Shown piece after piece: positions 1-10,002 of a stretch of 64,000 nucleotides of DNA. Made by a program: the position numbers and the translations under genes. The stretch spans positions 1-64,000 of the forward strand of contig JAITGM010000010.1 in NCBI GenBank assembly GCA_031280685.1, given 5' to 3'. Under the pieces are notes generated by a model. The model was given only the letters and a program-made list of their open reading frames with translations, was not told where the DNA came from and did no database searches. Every line of letters begins with the position of its first letter. The stretch's first letter is position 1. This DNA is from Christensenellaceae bacterium. GTDB taxonomy: Bacteria > Bacillota > Clostridia > Christensenellales > UBA1750.

Positions 1-173
1 TTGCCGAGGGTAAACCCTTGCCTGAAAAATATAGTGACCATGCCTTGACCGGCAACTGGATAGGACACCGTGATTGCCACATTCAAAACGATTGGCTGCT
101 CATCTACCGCATTGAAGAAGACAGTCTGGTTCTGGTGCTTTCACGCACAGGGACGCACAGCGACATATTTTAA
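1..173 (+). CDS. YafQ/RelE-superfamily toxin, 3' end only
   Basis: These are the last 56 codons of a gene cut by the left edge of the window (frame begins at base 3, stop TAA at 171-173). The motifs PEKYSDHALTGNW, CHIQNDWLLIYRI and the terminal SRTGTHSDIF match the C-terminus of YafQ-type mRNA interferases of the RelE/ParE fold, which cleave mRNA on the ribosome and are paired with a DinJ-type antitoxin. The antitoxin would normally lie immediately upstream, outside the window. The stop codon overlaps the end of the convergent PolA-HNH fragment, so this gene abuts a recombination product. The family call rests on recognition of the C-terminal motif only. Confidence 0.8.
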   Translation, partial: AEGKPLPEKYSDHALTGNWIGHRDCHIQNDWLLIYRIEEDSLVLVLSRTGTHSDIF

Positions 174-1180
174 TCTTTCCGCTTGTTGTTCGCAGTAAGA
201 GTGATCCCTGAGTGACACGGTGTGCAGAGCGCCATAAGGTTTCGCTCATCATGCGTTCCGCCGTCAGCCAGCGGCTTGATGTGGTGAACCTCCTGGGCAG
301 GGGTACGCTGCTCTTTGTTATGCTTGCCTTCGCCATAAATCACGGTAGCGGTTTGGTCGTGGATGTCTCCGCCCGTTCGGTAGGTCTCCAGCATCTTTTC
401 ATCACGGCAGTAGAAAGCTCCGACACGCAATTCAATCTGGGAGAAGTCAAGACCGAGCAGTGCCTTACCTTCAGGAGCAATGAAGAAGTTCCGAACACCC
501 ACATCGTCCGCACCCGCTCTGGGCATATTTTGCAGATTTGGCTTGCGGGCGGCGAACCGTCCCGTTTCCGTCGCCAGCGGCATAAGGTCGGCGTGAATGC
601 GCCCTGTCGCCGGGTTGATGTGCTGCCGGTAACCGTCGATGTAGGTGGACTTGATTTTTCCCCAACGGCGGTACTCCTGCACCAGCTTGAACAGCGGCAC
701 AAGTTCCGGGCGGTTGGTTTCGCACCACTCGGACAGCAGCACCATTGCCTCATCATCGGCGGCTTCTTGATATTTGGCAGTTGTTTTCAGCACTGGCAAT
801 CCCAAATCTTTGTACAGATACTGCTTGAAAGCTGATGTACTGGCGTTTGCGCCGATGTTCACGTCGCCCACGATGAATGCGATGTCTTCTCGCAGCTTGG
901 CGAGCTTCTCCTCGCATTCGGCGGCTTTTTGCTCCATCAAGTGGGCGTCCACCAGCAGACCGTTGTGCTTCATCAACCCCACATAGACAGCGGTCGGGCT
1001 TTCAATCTGCTCCACAATGTAGCGGTGCTTCGGTAGCCAGTTATCGAACCAACCGTTGAATAAGTGATACAGCCGCAGCGTGTAATCCGAGTCGGCGCAG
1101 GCGTAATGGACGGTCTCGCTGTAGGTGGGGTCGAGCTCGTCAAAGTGCCGCCCGGCTGTATCCGCGAAGCGAAGAATGCC
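170..1180 (-). pseudogene. Phage-type DNA polymerase A fragment fused to an HNH endonuclease tail
   Basis: The open frame has no native start. It begins inside the 3'-5' exonuclease domain (third exonuclease motif YACADSDYTL near 1095) and runs through the thumb and palm to polymerase motif A (LGLDFSQIELR near 345). Just before motif B (where KEQRTxAK is expected) it switches in frame to the second half of an HNH endonuclease: VHHIKPLADGGTHDERNLMAL followed by a CTPCH pair. Motifs B and C of the polymerase and the N-terminal half of the HNH protein are missing, so neither enzyme should work. The upstream end stops abruptly at about 1178, where an unrelated gene begins. Such family-A polymerases occur in clostridial prophages and integrative elements. 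Confidence 0.85.
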
Positions 1181-2158
1181 CTATCAAGCGTTCAAGCTAA
1201 GGATGTTAAAAATAAGCAGATCATTATTGTGGACACCGGAATATCAACGACTGGTGAACTAAATTTTTTAGATATGGACTTTATTTATGGGAAGCCAGAA
1301 ATAAAGGATATTATTGCCCAACTCAAGAGCTATGAACGACTTGGCATTTTGCCGGATTTAACCGGAATAAAGATTACGTTCATCGGGACAACTGATGGAT
1401 TGGCCGAAGTAGCAGAACCGCAAAAAACACTCACGACCGACAAGCGGTTCATAAAGAATTTATGGGATGGTATTGTTAGAGCGTGTGGCTCGACCGACGT
1501 CAATTTTGAGGCCGCCGCTGGTTGGGACACTCCAAATAAGTACACCGAAGATGCGGATTCCAAATTCAAATATGTATCCGTCATCAACTTCACACATGAA
1601 AGAGTTATCCAAATTCCCGAAATACCCGGTTATGATCCTAATAATCCTGATGGCCAGCCCGATTCACCGAACCCGCCAAATGTGGAAGTAAAGTTTCCCA
1701 GCGAAACCGTTGGGTTCAAACCAGACAGAGCCGATTATTTGAATGAGGCCAATGCGCAAAAACTACTTAGGCCATATGCTGATGAACTTAAGAAATTCTT
1801 TCAAACCTATCCAAACGAAAAAATATGGATAGTGGGAACCACCGCCGCTGTCACAAAAGGTTCGACAGGCGGGATTGATTTGAGCTTGCGAAGGGCGGAA
1901 ACCGTAAAAAATACACTTGTAAGTTTTGGGATTCCCGAAGACAAGTTGCTAACGATTGGCTTGGGTTCAAAATTCCCTTGGTGGGTTGACGAATTCACAA
2001 GCGGGAACTTTGACACAAATGTTGCACAGGCGAACCGTGCAGTTTGGCTTTTAACTGCTCATGCAGATACCGACAAGTTTAACAAACTAAAAGCGGCGGC
2101 GACCAATTCAGAGCTATTGCCGGAAGTTGTGGAAAGGTTTAACTCGTTATACCATTGA
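1178..2158 (+). CDS. OmpA-like domain protein, 5'-truncated
   Basis: The coding sequence reads open from the junction at about 1178. Bases 1064-1177 of the same frame are only antisense to the polymerase, so the true N-terminus is lost. The visible N-terminal part (QIIIVDTGISTTGELNFLDMDF, interrupted here by description: a strand-D-x-G pattern) resembles a von Willebrand-like or surface-associated domain. After a Pro/Asn/Asp-rich linker the C-terminal 130 residues have the OmpA-like peptidoglycan-binding pattern (VGFKPDRADYL, WIVGTTAAV, LSLRRAETVKNTLVSFGIP, NRAVWLL). It probably pairs with the small membrane protein that follows 28 bp downstream. Base composition is visibly more A/T-rich than both flanks, so it came from elsewhere. 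Confidence 0.7.
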   Translation, partial: ALSSVQAKDVKNKQIIIVDTGISTTGELNFLDMDFIYGKPEIKDIIAQLKSYERLGILPDLTGIKITFIGTTDGLAEVAEPQKTLTTDKRFIKNLWDGIVRACGSTDVNFEAAAGWDTPNKYTEDADSKFKYVSVINFTHERVIQIPEIPGYDPNNPDGQPDSPNPPNVEVKFPSETVGFKPDRADYLNEANAQKLLRPYADELKKFFQTYPNEKIWIVGTTAAVTKGSTGGIDLSLRRAETVKNTLVSFGIPEDKLLTIGLGSKFPWWVDEFTSGNFDTNVAQANRAVWLLTAHADTDKFNKLKAAATNSELLPEVVERFNSLYH

Positions 2159-2186
2159 TTCTAATCAATAAACCGAAAGGTAGGCG

Positions 2187-2414
2187 ATGATGATGCTTGA
2201 ATTTCTAAATGGTCTCGGTGGAGCCATTGCCGCTTTTTTGGCCACTGGTACTGGATTGGGTATTGCTTTCAAAGGGTTTTTGGATTGGAAATATGATCCT
2301 GACTCCGCGAAAAAGAAAAAAGGGAAAGGTCTGATGATTGGCGGGTTAGCGGCTTTTGCCCTAACGATCATCTTCGTTATTATTGTTGTGGCGTTATGGA
2401 ATACCATAAGATGA
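2187..2414 (+). CDS. Small two-TM membrane protein
   Basis: A 75-residue protein with a hydrophobic N-terminal helix (about residues 6-30, rich in Gly/Ala), a charged middle segment (DWKYDPDSAKKKKGKG) and a second strong transmembrane helix (residues 50-70). The layout resembles small conjugation- or secretion-associated membrane proteins of integrative elements, but I do not recognise the family. A GAAAGG ribosome-binding sequence precedes three successive ATG codons (2187, 2190, 2193); either of the last two has better spacing. Its stop codon lies exactly where the decayed prophage begins on the opposite strand. Composition matches the OmpA-like gene upstream, so the two form one imported block. 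Confidence 0.6.
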   Translation: MMMLEFLNGLGGAIAAFLATGTGLGIAFKGFLDWKYDPDSAKKKKGKGLMIGGLAAFALTIIFVIIVVALWNTIR

Positions 2415-5400
2415 TGCAGATCATTATACACCTCAACTTGGAACAAGCCTAAGGCCCTATGCAGAACGCTATTGCTTGAATAAATCGTTGGCATTGCACC
2501 CTTTGACCTGTCCACCATAGCTTTCCCTGTCCAGGCATCCGCTGCCGCCCGCGCATCTGCATCGCTCATCCCTCGGCTGATATTGCCATAGTACCGCGCA
2601 CGAGCCAGAGCTTCTAAACCAAAATTATCCATAATGGCCATCGGAACAAAGCCTGCATCCCTCAATGCTTCCAACCGGCTTCGGCGAAGCCTCTCCGCTC
2701 CCCTGCGAGCAGTGAGGAAGTCGCTCTTATCTACAAATCCATCCGAGTCGTTTGCGTTACGTATAGTATCGGCCATCCCACGGATGAGGTTCACTGGCCC
2801 GACCTCGGCGCCATTCTCAACAAGAGGAATGAGGTTGGAAATCGCGGAGCGCACATTCATCCACATAACATTGGTGGCGTAGCGACCAACAAGATTATTG
2901 ATCCAGCGCGTCGTTTTGCGGCTGGTTCCCTTTTCGGTATCCCTGCCAAACATGGATTGCTTCCCGGCCAGCCCATTCGCATAGTCCGTTAGCCAGATGG
3001 CAAAGCCCGCAAGGTGCGAAGGCGTATTATCTTTTATAGCTAATACCGCCTCATTCGCATCCGACTTTTCCTCATAAGTTGCACGGGGATCATCCCATAT
3101 ATTTTTTATCACACGGGCGGTATTCTCGCTCGAATACTTTTCCCGCAAGGACGTATCCAGCGCACGCCAAAATCGAACGTCATCAGAATGATAGATGATG
3201 TCAAGAGCGGTATGAACGTAGCGCTCAAAGCCCTTTACCGCGTCATACGTGGTTTTTGTGCCGTGCCGTTGCTGTGCGTTGGCAAAGTACCGCGAAGCTG
3301 GCCTAAAGTTCTCGCTCATGCCAGCAACAGAGGTTGGGATTTCGGCGATCGGGTTCCCCTCAAATCCAAGCGCGGTGGATAGCGCAGAAAGAAGCCCATC
3401 GTTGCCATCCTCGGTGAAGTGCGGAAAGTAGCCGCGCCGATATGGGATCGGGTCTTTGCCGATGGAAACCAGCGTTTCGTTCAGCGCCTGAAACAGCGCA
3501 TCATAGTTTTCACGGAAGTGCTCAATTGCGCCGTCGATCTTTCCCATGTTCAGGTTCGGATGATCCGATAAATGCGCATTAATCGCGGCTGCGTTCGCCT
3601 GGTAGGCCGCCTCATCCTCCGCAGTGATTGCGCGGCGAACCGTGCCGTTGTTTTCAAGCATCACGCCGCGCTCAAGCGCCTCCTCATAGCGCGCCATATT
3701 GTCGCGGGTTTCCTCTATAAACTGCACTGCTTCCGATTCTGCCTCGCTTAAATTTAGCGCACGTATTCCGTAACCAAGGGCCTTATATGCCCGTTCAATT
3801 TCTGCGCTATTATGGCGCACAAGATCGTAACGAGCCATCAATGCATCACGAGCGGCGCCCGGCGGAACCGTAGCCTCAATTACGGCGCCGGGTGAGTTAA
3901 TTGCATTCACATAGGCCCAGCGTCTACCATTCCACCCATCCGATGTTTGAGTGATTTCATCGGCAACAGAGCGATATGCGGTGACCACCGCGCGCTTATG
4001 GTCTAAAACCTCGTTTTCAAGCGGCGCCAGCCTTGCTTTCGCTTCGTGTAGCTCCATCTTGGCGTTGAACCCGTCCGTGATTCTGGCCATGTCAACACCC
4101 ATCGCTTGAACAGCGCGTAGATTTAAGGTTCCATCAAGCAAGCCATCAATGAGTTTGTTTTCCTGCTCAGTTAAGCCCGCGCGCTGTGCGTACGCGCTCC
4201 ATTGGCTTTGGGCCGCATCACGAGTAGCGCGAAGCGCGGAGAGCGCCTGGGCCACTTCAATAATGTTCTGCGCCGCTTGCCTACCTTCTGGGTTGGCCAA
4301 GAGCGGGGCGCGATCAAGCACTGCAAATCGCTCCGGGCGCTGGGAAGCGTTTTCGGCCTGCCCATTTTCCCCGGATGTATCATTGACAGCCGGTTCGGCA
4401 TATGATAAGCTGTCGGTATCGACAGCAGGCAACGCAGCCGATCCTGTTCTCGCCTCGGTAGGCGAAACATCCGGAGATATCGTTGCCTGTTTGTTGTTTG
4501 TTTCAAAAAGGGAGCTCACCTTCCCATCGGGCGTGAGGAGCCTATGGGCATAGTACTGATTATCGCTGGTTTTATGCACAATAACACCAACCATTGCGTC
4601 TTGCCCATTTACGGTTATCGGCGCGGCTAACAAGCGAGTTTCATATCCTCGGCCTTTGTGGTTCGGATTATGGAAAATCTCTGCGCCATCCCGGATCACA
4701 TCGGCAACCGCACCAAAAGCCGCCGCATCACCGATGTTTTTAATATGCGCCGCCCCGTTTGCAATACCTGATTGATCCATACGCACATCACCTAAGCCAT
4801 TGCGATTCATATGGAAGCCCACGCTTTCGAATGCTCGGCGAGCAAACTCCATGATCGAAGTATTAGTTGACAGGTCTTGTGGGTTCACCGTCACGCTTGC
4901 GATGGGGTTTAGTTGGCTAAGCTCGGGCGATACAGCCTTCAGGGCGTTGGGGATTCGAATGGATCCATTGGGGCTGATTTGCTCACGAACACGTTGTTTG
5001 GCCCGGTCGATCAGCGCCGCGGCTTCAGGGGAAGCGATATCAACCCCTTGCGGGGTTTGGGGTTGCACTTGCGGGATTTGCTCGTTTTGCACCTGCTGAG
5101 CGGCCATTCGCGCTTCGTTGGCGGTGCGCTGCTCCGGCGTGGTAAATGGATTGATAACGTCCTGCCGTTGCGCAGTACTTTGTTGGTTTTGTTCAGTCAA
5201 GGCTTGATTCGCTGCCGTAAACGGGTTGATGATAGGTTGCTGCTGCGCATCAAAGGCCCTGCGGGCCGCCTGCGAGGTGAAAGGGTTAATGGCTTGGCTT
5301 CCGCTCATGGTCGCGGTGGACTGCGGAACACTGCCACCGCCAAATAGGCCGGAAACCAGCATACCCATGCCACCAGCCGCGAGGTATTCATCCAGCGTGC

Positions 5401-6667
5401 CAAGGTCAAGATTCTTAAACCCGTTGATCGTTGCCCAGTCAACAAATTTGTTCCCAAACTGCTCAGCGACCTCTTCCAGACCTTCGCCCGCGATATTAAT
5501 GCCCTTCTGCACGGCCCAGTTCACCACGGGATTAGCAAAGAGCTTGTCTGCGATGACCTGCTGCAGCTTATCGAGCGAAGAGTATTGCGTTAATCCGGGG
5601 ATGCCCTTCGCCAAACCTTCTACTATATACGAAAGCGCACCAGAAAGAGTGCCACGCGCCGAAGCTTGCTCGCGCGTAGCGCCGCTTGCATAGGCCTCGT
5701 TGGCCGAACTGCCGCTAGCTCCAAGGGCCATCGCGGCGCGGCCAAGATTTGCAAGTCCCATTTCAGCACCCATGCCGCCAATCATCGCTGAGGGCATCAT
5801 AGCGCCTATCGCACCCACGCCCCTGGTGAGAGTTCCTACAACGGGCCCGCGCTCATCGCCGCGCCGCTCAATATCTTGAATATAGGCTGTTTCTGTCGGC
5901 TGATACTCCAACAGCTTGTCAATGGGAGCATTCAACGTAGTGGCAATGTTCCGCGCCATTTCATTGCCCGATACCCGAGCGGCCGCGTCTGCCAAGATGC
6001 GCGGCGCCACAGTTGACCCCATATAAGCATATCGCAGGCCTTCGTTCACCATCATTTGACCGGCATTTGGTGCGTTTGGAGCCGCGTTTTCGAGAATTGG
6101 AAACAGGTTTTTATTCCATTCGGGCCGACTTTCCTCATACCCCGGTTGCCCAGGCATCAATGGCGTGCCCGTCAGCCCGCGCCGAAGCTCTCGCTGAATG
6201 GCTACGGGCAATGTAACGCCATTTTTTACATCCGCGTAAACATTCATAGGACTTTGAACAATCGCAGGCTTAGGCAAGCCTGCAAGCGCAGCCAGTGAGT
6301 TTTTGACGGCGGTTGGGCCTGCTTTCGTTGCCGGAACGGCTTGTCGTGTGGTGCCGACCTGGGGCACCATGGGCGGCAGAGTGACCTTCGGCGTAGCGGC
6401 CTTGGGCACCATGGGCGGCAAAACTACCTTTGGAATAACGGGCTTCGGAGCCGTCAAAGACTTCAAAGACGATTGCCCCTGCACGGTCGGCGCGGGAAGC
6501 TTTGGGGCCTGCTGGGCCTTTTGCGCAACCGCCTTGTACTGCTGCGGCACGATGGGCGGCAGCTCAACCTTTTTAGGCGCCACAACGGGAGCGGCTTTAG
6601 GCCGCTCCACGATATAGGGCTCCTGTTTCTTCTTTTGAGTAGATGCTGAAGCTTTATTTAGCGCCAT
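2413..6667 (-). pseudogene. Truncated polyvalent virion protein of a decayed prophage
   Basis: About 1417 codons of a giant phage protein, cut at its 3' end at about 2413. The reading frame continues past this point only by chance, antisense to the small membrane gene. The N-terminus has repeated Pro-rich motifs (VVLPPMVPKAATPKVTLPP), then Gly/Ala-rich hydrophobic stretches and the motif EEVAEQFGNKFVDW followed by a GGMGMLVSGLFGGG glycine zipper (about residues 405-445), as in the intact homologue at 38305. Residues about 640-710 (IKNIGDAAAFGAVADVIRDG, TRLLAAPITVNGQDAMVG) look like a small domain of the polyvalent-protein world (LPD3- or nuclease-like; assignment tentative). The rest is helical. 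Such proteins are packaged and injected into the host. It is not functional as it stands. Confidence 0.75.
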
Positions 6668-6672
6668 TCGTT

Positions 6673-7361
6673 TTACCTCGTTCCGCCACCTGAAATTGGC
6701 CTCGGTGTTTTGCTTGCCAATACCCCTCCGGACTGGTACATACCACTACCGGCCACATACGAGCCGCCATTCTGCACTGGAGCCGCATTACCCCCAGAGC
6801 CAACCGTTTACCGCCCGTGTCGCTTGTGGCGGTCGCTCCGCCCTTGTTAGTGGGCGAAGAAGTTCGAGCCGCGAGAGACCCACTCCCAGAACTGTAGCTG
6901 CCGCCAGAAGAATAGCCGCCGTTCATGGCGTTCTGCAACTCGTAGTGCCAGCGGCCGCCAACATATATTTACCACTCGTGGGAATCGTGTAGGCCTTCTT
7001 GTACAGTGCTCGCGGCGATGTCCGGGATGGGCGAAAGCCCAATTTGCGAGGCGCCTAGTGGGGATTGGTACTCCTCAATGAATCCATCCACGTAATTGCG
7101 CAGCAAGCTTAACGCCTCTTGGACTGTAACGGGCTGTTCAGTAACGGAAACTGGGTTCTCAGCGCCAATCTGCGCCGCGCCAGCTTGGCCATTCAGCAGA
7201 TCAATCAGCGCATTAAGGCGCGGGGCAACAAGCTCTTTCACGAGCGTATCAAAAACGGCCTTGTTTTCTGCGGGCGTGCCCGTAAGCACATCCGGCAGAG
7301 AAGCAACGTCCTTGCCCGTATAATCCACGTCCACGATTTTGAGCTCCAGAATTTCAGACAT
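6673..7361 (-). pseudogene. Phage tail-associated gene broken by a nonsense codon and a frameshift
   Basis: The gene starts at 7361 (MSEILELKIVDVDYTGKDV), a beginning typical of a clostridial prophage structural protein. After DSHEW a TAA codon at 6969-6971 ends the frame, yet the same frame continues directly with sensible phage sequence (IYVGGRWHYELQNAMNGGY, then Ser/Gly-rich). Near 6810 the sense frame shifts by one base and continues as GSGGNAAPVQNGGSYVAGSG to a stop at 6673-6675, six bases before the next gene. Read together, these pieces give one protein of about 229 residues. Two independent lesions in one gene support decay of this prophage, although two sequencing errors cannot be excluded. 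Confidence 0.65.
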
Positions 7362-7372
7362 GAAAAGCCCCC

Positions 7373-8038
7373 TTACTTAACATAGCCATTAATGACGTAG
7401 GTTTTTTCCACCCGGTACACGCCGAACCCCTCGTTTAGGGCGTCATTCGAAAAGATCAGTTGCAACGTGATATATTTCTTCACCTTCTGGTTGAATGGCA
7501 CGATCTTGGGCGATGCGTCGCTAAAGAACGTGAATCGAGCAAAATCAATCAATTTCCAAGTGAATATATCGGCGTCCATCAGCGATAAAACAACGTCCTC
7601 TCGGTCGCTTTCCGTGCGAATCGCCACTTGTACGGATGAACGGGTAAACGGCTTGATGACCACCACGCCACCACGCTTTTGCATGCTCTTGTAGTGCCCC
7701 GCGTACCCGTCATGGTCGGCGGGCGTAGCCCAAGAAGCCGCGATGGGCTGACCATCGTCGTTATACTTGGTCGTTCCGGGTAAATCGTCGTTGAACCGGC
7801 ATAGCCTTCCATTCATCGTGCCAAAGAACACCGCTCCCCGGTTCGACAACATAACACGGGCCGGAATGTTCAACCAATGATAGCCTTCGTACGCATATTC
7901 ATAGTTAGAGTTTTGCCTATACTGCTTGGGCTGGCGCCCATCCAGCACATACATTTTAGAAGTTGCCGGGATCGCAACCATGAAGAGCCCATTGCCACGG
8001 TTCTTTGCGCCGCTATTCTGCTTTGCACACATTGCCAT
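7373..8038 (-). pseudogene. C-terminal part of a phage tail propeller protein
   Basis: 221 residues with the pattern of the last third of large clostridial-phage tail or connector proteins: FMVAIPATSKMYVLD, WLNIPARVMLSNRGAVFFGT and NGRLCRFNDD are propeller blades, and DIFTWKLIDFARFTF plus NDALNEGFGVYRVEK form the closing domain. The intact functional analogue in the next prophage (33178-34914) is 578 residues, so this copy probably lost its 5' part at the boundary near 8040. It does begin with ATG behind a GGGAGGGA sequence, so it could be expressed as a stump. It lies just upstream of the broken gene at 6673-7361 in the same direction, as expected for one late operon. Confidence 0.55.
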
Positions 8039-8039
8039 T

Positions 8040-8298
8040 CCCTCCCCACATAAAAGCTTTTATATCAAGGCATTTTGCCGTCACTCGCATTATACGAATC
8101 TAGAAAACGATTGTAAACACGGTAAATAATCGTAAAATATCATCGTTTTAGAACAAATTTGAGGTGGTATTGCAGATTTGTTCTGAAACGCCCATAAAAC
8201 AATAAAATCGTATTCTTTTATGAGTATTGTTAAATTGGCGTTATGTAATTCTCAGTATAGTATATATTTAAAATCTATAATTCTTTCTAAGCTTCATG
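8040..8298. other. A/T-rich gene-free stretch at the edge of the decayed prophage
   Basis: I see no open reading frame with a ribosome-binding site. The stretch is conspicuously A/T-rich compared with everything around it. It contains two partly complementary occurrences of TTTTAGAACAAATTTG and CAGATTTGTTCTGAAA (8147-8185). Confidence 0.5.
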
Positions 8299-8337
8299 GG
8301 CGTTACGAAGAACCCTTCAAGGGTTCGTAGTAACGCC
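8299..8337. repeat. 39-bp near-perfect palindrome
   Basis: The left arm GGCGTTACGAAGAACCCTT is followed by an arm complementary to it (AAGGGTTCGTAGTAACGCC) with a single-base centre and one unpaired base pair. No T-tract follows, so it is not a typical terminator. It could extrude as a cruciform or fold as a long RNA hairpin. Confidence 0.7.
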
Positions 8338-8489
8338 ACGTAAGCTATTAAACTCTCAATCTCTCAAGCTATAAGACTATAAAGCTTATAAGCTAGTATT
8401 AAGCGATATACTGAATTTATTTTGATATTATATATTTAAAAAACGTATAGCAAACTCTAAGTATTAATCAGCGAAGTAGGATTAACTAT

Positions 8490-8562
8490 GTGGGGGATTA
8501 TAGGGGGAGTAATAATAGGGGTGTGGGGGGAAGAAGAGAGGGGGGAGAAAGGGGGGACGCTT
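8490..8562 (+). other. Purine-rich run with six G-tracts (G-quadruplex candidate)
   Basis: Between about 8492 and 8557 the plus strand has six runs of four to six G separated by short A/T-rich or purine spacers (for example GGGGGATTATAGGGGG and GGGGGGAGAAAGGGGGG). This satisfies the usual four-tract quadruplex pattern more than once. It lies in gene-free DNA next to the palindrome. Confidence 0.7.
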
Positions 8563-9412
8563 TGCCGCCTCTCTCGCTCCGGGCTCGGGGGCCTTGATGG
8601 CCCCTCCCCCTCACGCCTGTTCACTAAACCGCCGCCTTACACGTGAAGGCCTTTTAAAATCCGCGAAACACGCGAGGCTTGAGAAATGTGTGTGGGCTTA
8701 CATCACCGTTTCCGGCTGGGGATTCGCCCTACCCCCGGGGATTCGCTCTGCTCCTGGGGTGGGGTGGGTTCTCGATCATCCCCCTGCTTCTAGGGCGGCG
8801 TGGGTGCCTACCACGATTCCCGGCCGTCCTCTCGGCGCGCTGTGCGAAAGAGGCGGGGCTTATCGTGCCACGGATGCCTAGCTTGCGTGCCGTCGACGAA
8901 GGCGATGTGCGAGCGTGGCTATGGCCGCTCTTGTTAGTGATACGCCTTGCGTCCCCTGCGCCAACGGCAAGCGCATGTGCTGGTCGCTCTCGATCGTGGC
9001 TTTGTAGCTGTGCCGTGCGGGGCTTGTACTCACTTGCTGGCAACTTGCTCGAACGCCAAAGGAGCCATATGCCTTAAAACGAATTCTTTTGGCCTTCTCG
9101 CAGATTTCAACGCTTCGCTCTAAGGTCGCTCAACGAGTCGGGCAAAACGACCCATGGAGCCATTTTGGCGCGATTAAGGCCATGCCAGCATCGCGCTTGG
9201 TGTTTTGCCTACACTCTGCCGCACCATGGCCGCTCTCAGCCTTTTGCAATCGCTCGACAATTAGCACAAAGCGCGGGCGAGTTTTTATGCAACCATCACA
9301 ATATCTTCTATCAAGTAGTTTTGCTTGACACATCCGCACGCTGGAGCGAGGGTGGCAGGGCCTTTGTAAACCAAAATCCCACCAATAAAGATTTACAATT
9401 GGTCTCTCCATG
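8563..9412. other. Gene-free stretch of about 850 bp
   Basis: Several open frames of 80-130 codons exist here on both strands, but none has a convincing ribosome-binding site, family motif or normal residue usage (Arg, Cys, Trp and Pro are over-represented). I interpret the stretch as non-coding or fully eroded DNA. Confidence 0.5.
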
Positions 9413-9432
9413 GTTGACAATCGGGGCATGTA

Positions 9433-9453
9433 TTATGCAATAATTCTGCATAA
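9433..9453. promoter_or_regulatory. Inverted repeat TTATGCA-N7-TGCATAA, operator-like
   Basis: A perfect 7-bp inverted repeat with a 7-bp spacer lies just after TTGACA (9414-9419). It has the size and symmetry of a dimeric repressor site upstream of the small genes that follow. Confidence 0.4.
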
Positions 9454-9496
9454 CAATGAATGCAACAAAAGGGATACAAGAAAACTGAGAAAACTA

Positions 9497-9526
9497 TTGA
9501 CATACTACTATTATACATGGTACTAT
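9497..9526 (+). promoter_or_regulatory. Sigma-A-type promoter TTGACA-N18-TACTAT
   Basis: TTGACA at 9497-9502 and TACTAT at 9521-9526 with an 18-bp spacer. It reads towards the small genes at 9618 and 9793. Confidence 0.5.
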
Positions 9527-9617
9527 GAGTGTGTCGAAAGGGAAAGGAGCCTTAAGACAAAAAGAACCGCCAACCGTGAGCGACCACGGCAGGCGGCAAG
9601 ACGGGAGGTGATGAACC

Positions 9618-9710
9618 TTGGATGAAGGCTATACTCCCTACGGCTATAGGCTGAATGGAATCGAGTATGCAACGCTAGACGAAGCACTGGAAGCCCAGAG
9701 CAGCCAATAG
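9618..9710 (+). CDS. Possible 30-residue small protein
   Basis: A TTG start nine bases after GGGAGGTG opens a 30-codon frame with ordinary composition (YTPYGYRLNGIEYATLDEAL). It ends 82 bp before the RHH-like gene and would share its promoter. I recognise no family. A frame this short may be chance. Confidence 0.35.
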   Translation: MDEGYTPYGYRLNGIEYATLDEALEAQSSQ

Positions 9711-9792
9711 CCAACGCTGGAAGCCTGAGCGGGGAGCAATCCCCGCCGGGCAACCGGCAAGGGAAGTATAGCACAAGAAAAGAGGTGAAGCA

Positions 9793-9990
9793 ATGGAGGA
9801 AAGGCCAAAACGCAAGACCCACACAAGCACGGAGGTTAAAAGACGCTACAACCAGAAGACCTACGATCAGTTTAACTTTTCCCTACGCAAGGATGACCCA
9901 GTAAACAAAGCATTGAAAGGCTACGATGGAAGCAAAACCGCCCTGATTCGGGAGCTCCTCAGAAAGTTTTTTGGAATAGGGCAAGAATGA
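9793..9990 (+). CDS. Small basic RHH-like DNA-binding protein
   Basis: 65 residues, very basic at the N-terminus (EERPKRKTHTSTEVKRRYN), followed by a beta-strand-like segment (YDQFNFSLRKDDP) and two helices (VNKALKGY, TALIRELLRKFFG). This order of strand-helix-helix fits a ribbon-helix-helix fold as found in plasmid or mobile-element regulators. The start has AGAGGTG at the right spacing. It is clearly related to the protein encoded at 23975-24178 inside the prophage: the aligned cores share QF-x-FS-x-R, DP, AL, Y and LIR-x-LLR-x-x-FG. Its target is unknown. Confidence 0.6.
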   Translation: MEERPKRKTHTSTEVKRRYNQKTYDQFNFSLRKDDPVNKALKGYDGSKTALIRELLRKFFGIGQE

Positions 9991-10002
9991 AAAAGGTGGC
10001 CC

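Noticed and set aside
1064-1177. N-terminal 38 codons upstream of the OmpA-like frame
   Set aside because: They are antisense to the polymerase fragment and only accidentally in frame across the junction.
2165-2412. C-terminal 83 codons of the 1500-codon minus-strand frame
   Set aside because: Antisense to the small membrane protein with implausible composition (FFFF, repeated Pro/Lys); the true gene is cut at about 2413.
8594-9077. Open frames of 95-132 codons on both strands
   Set aside because: No ribosome-binding site, skewed residue usage (Arg, Cys, Trp, Pro), no recognisable motif; typical of non-coding G/C-rich DNA.
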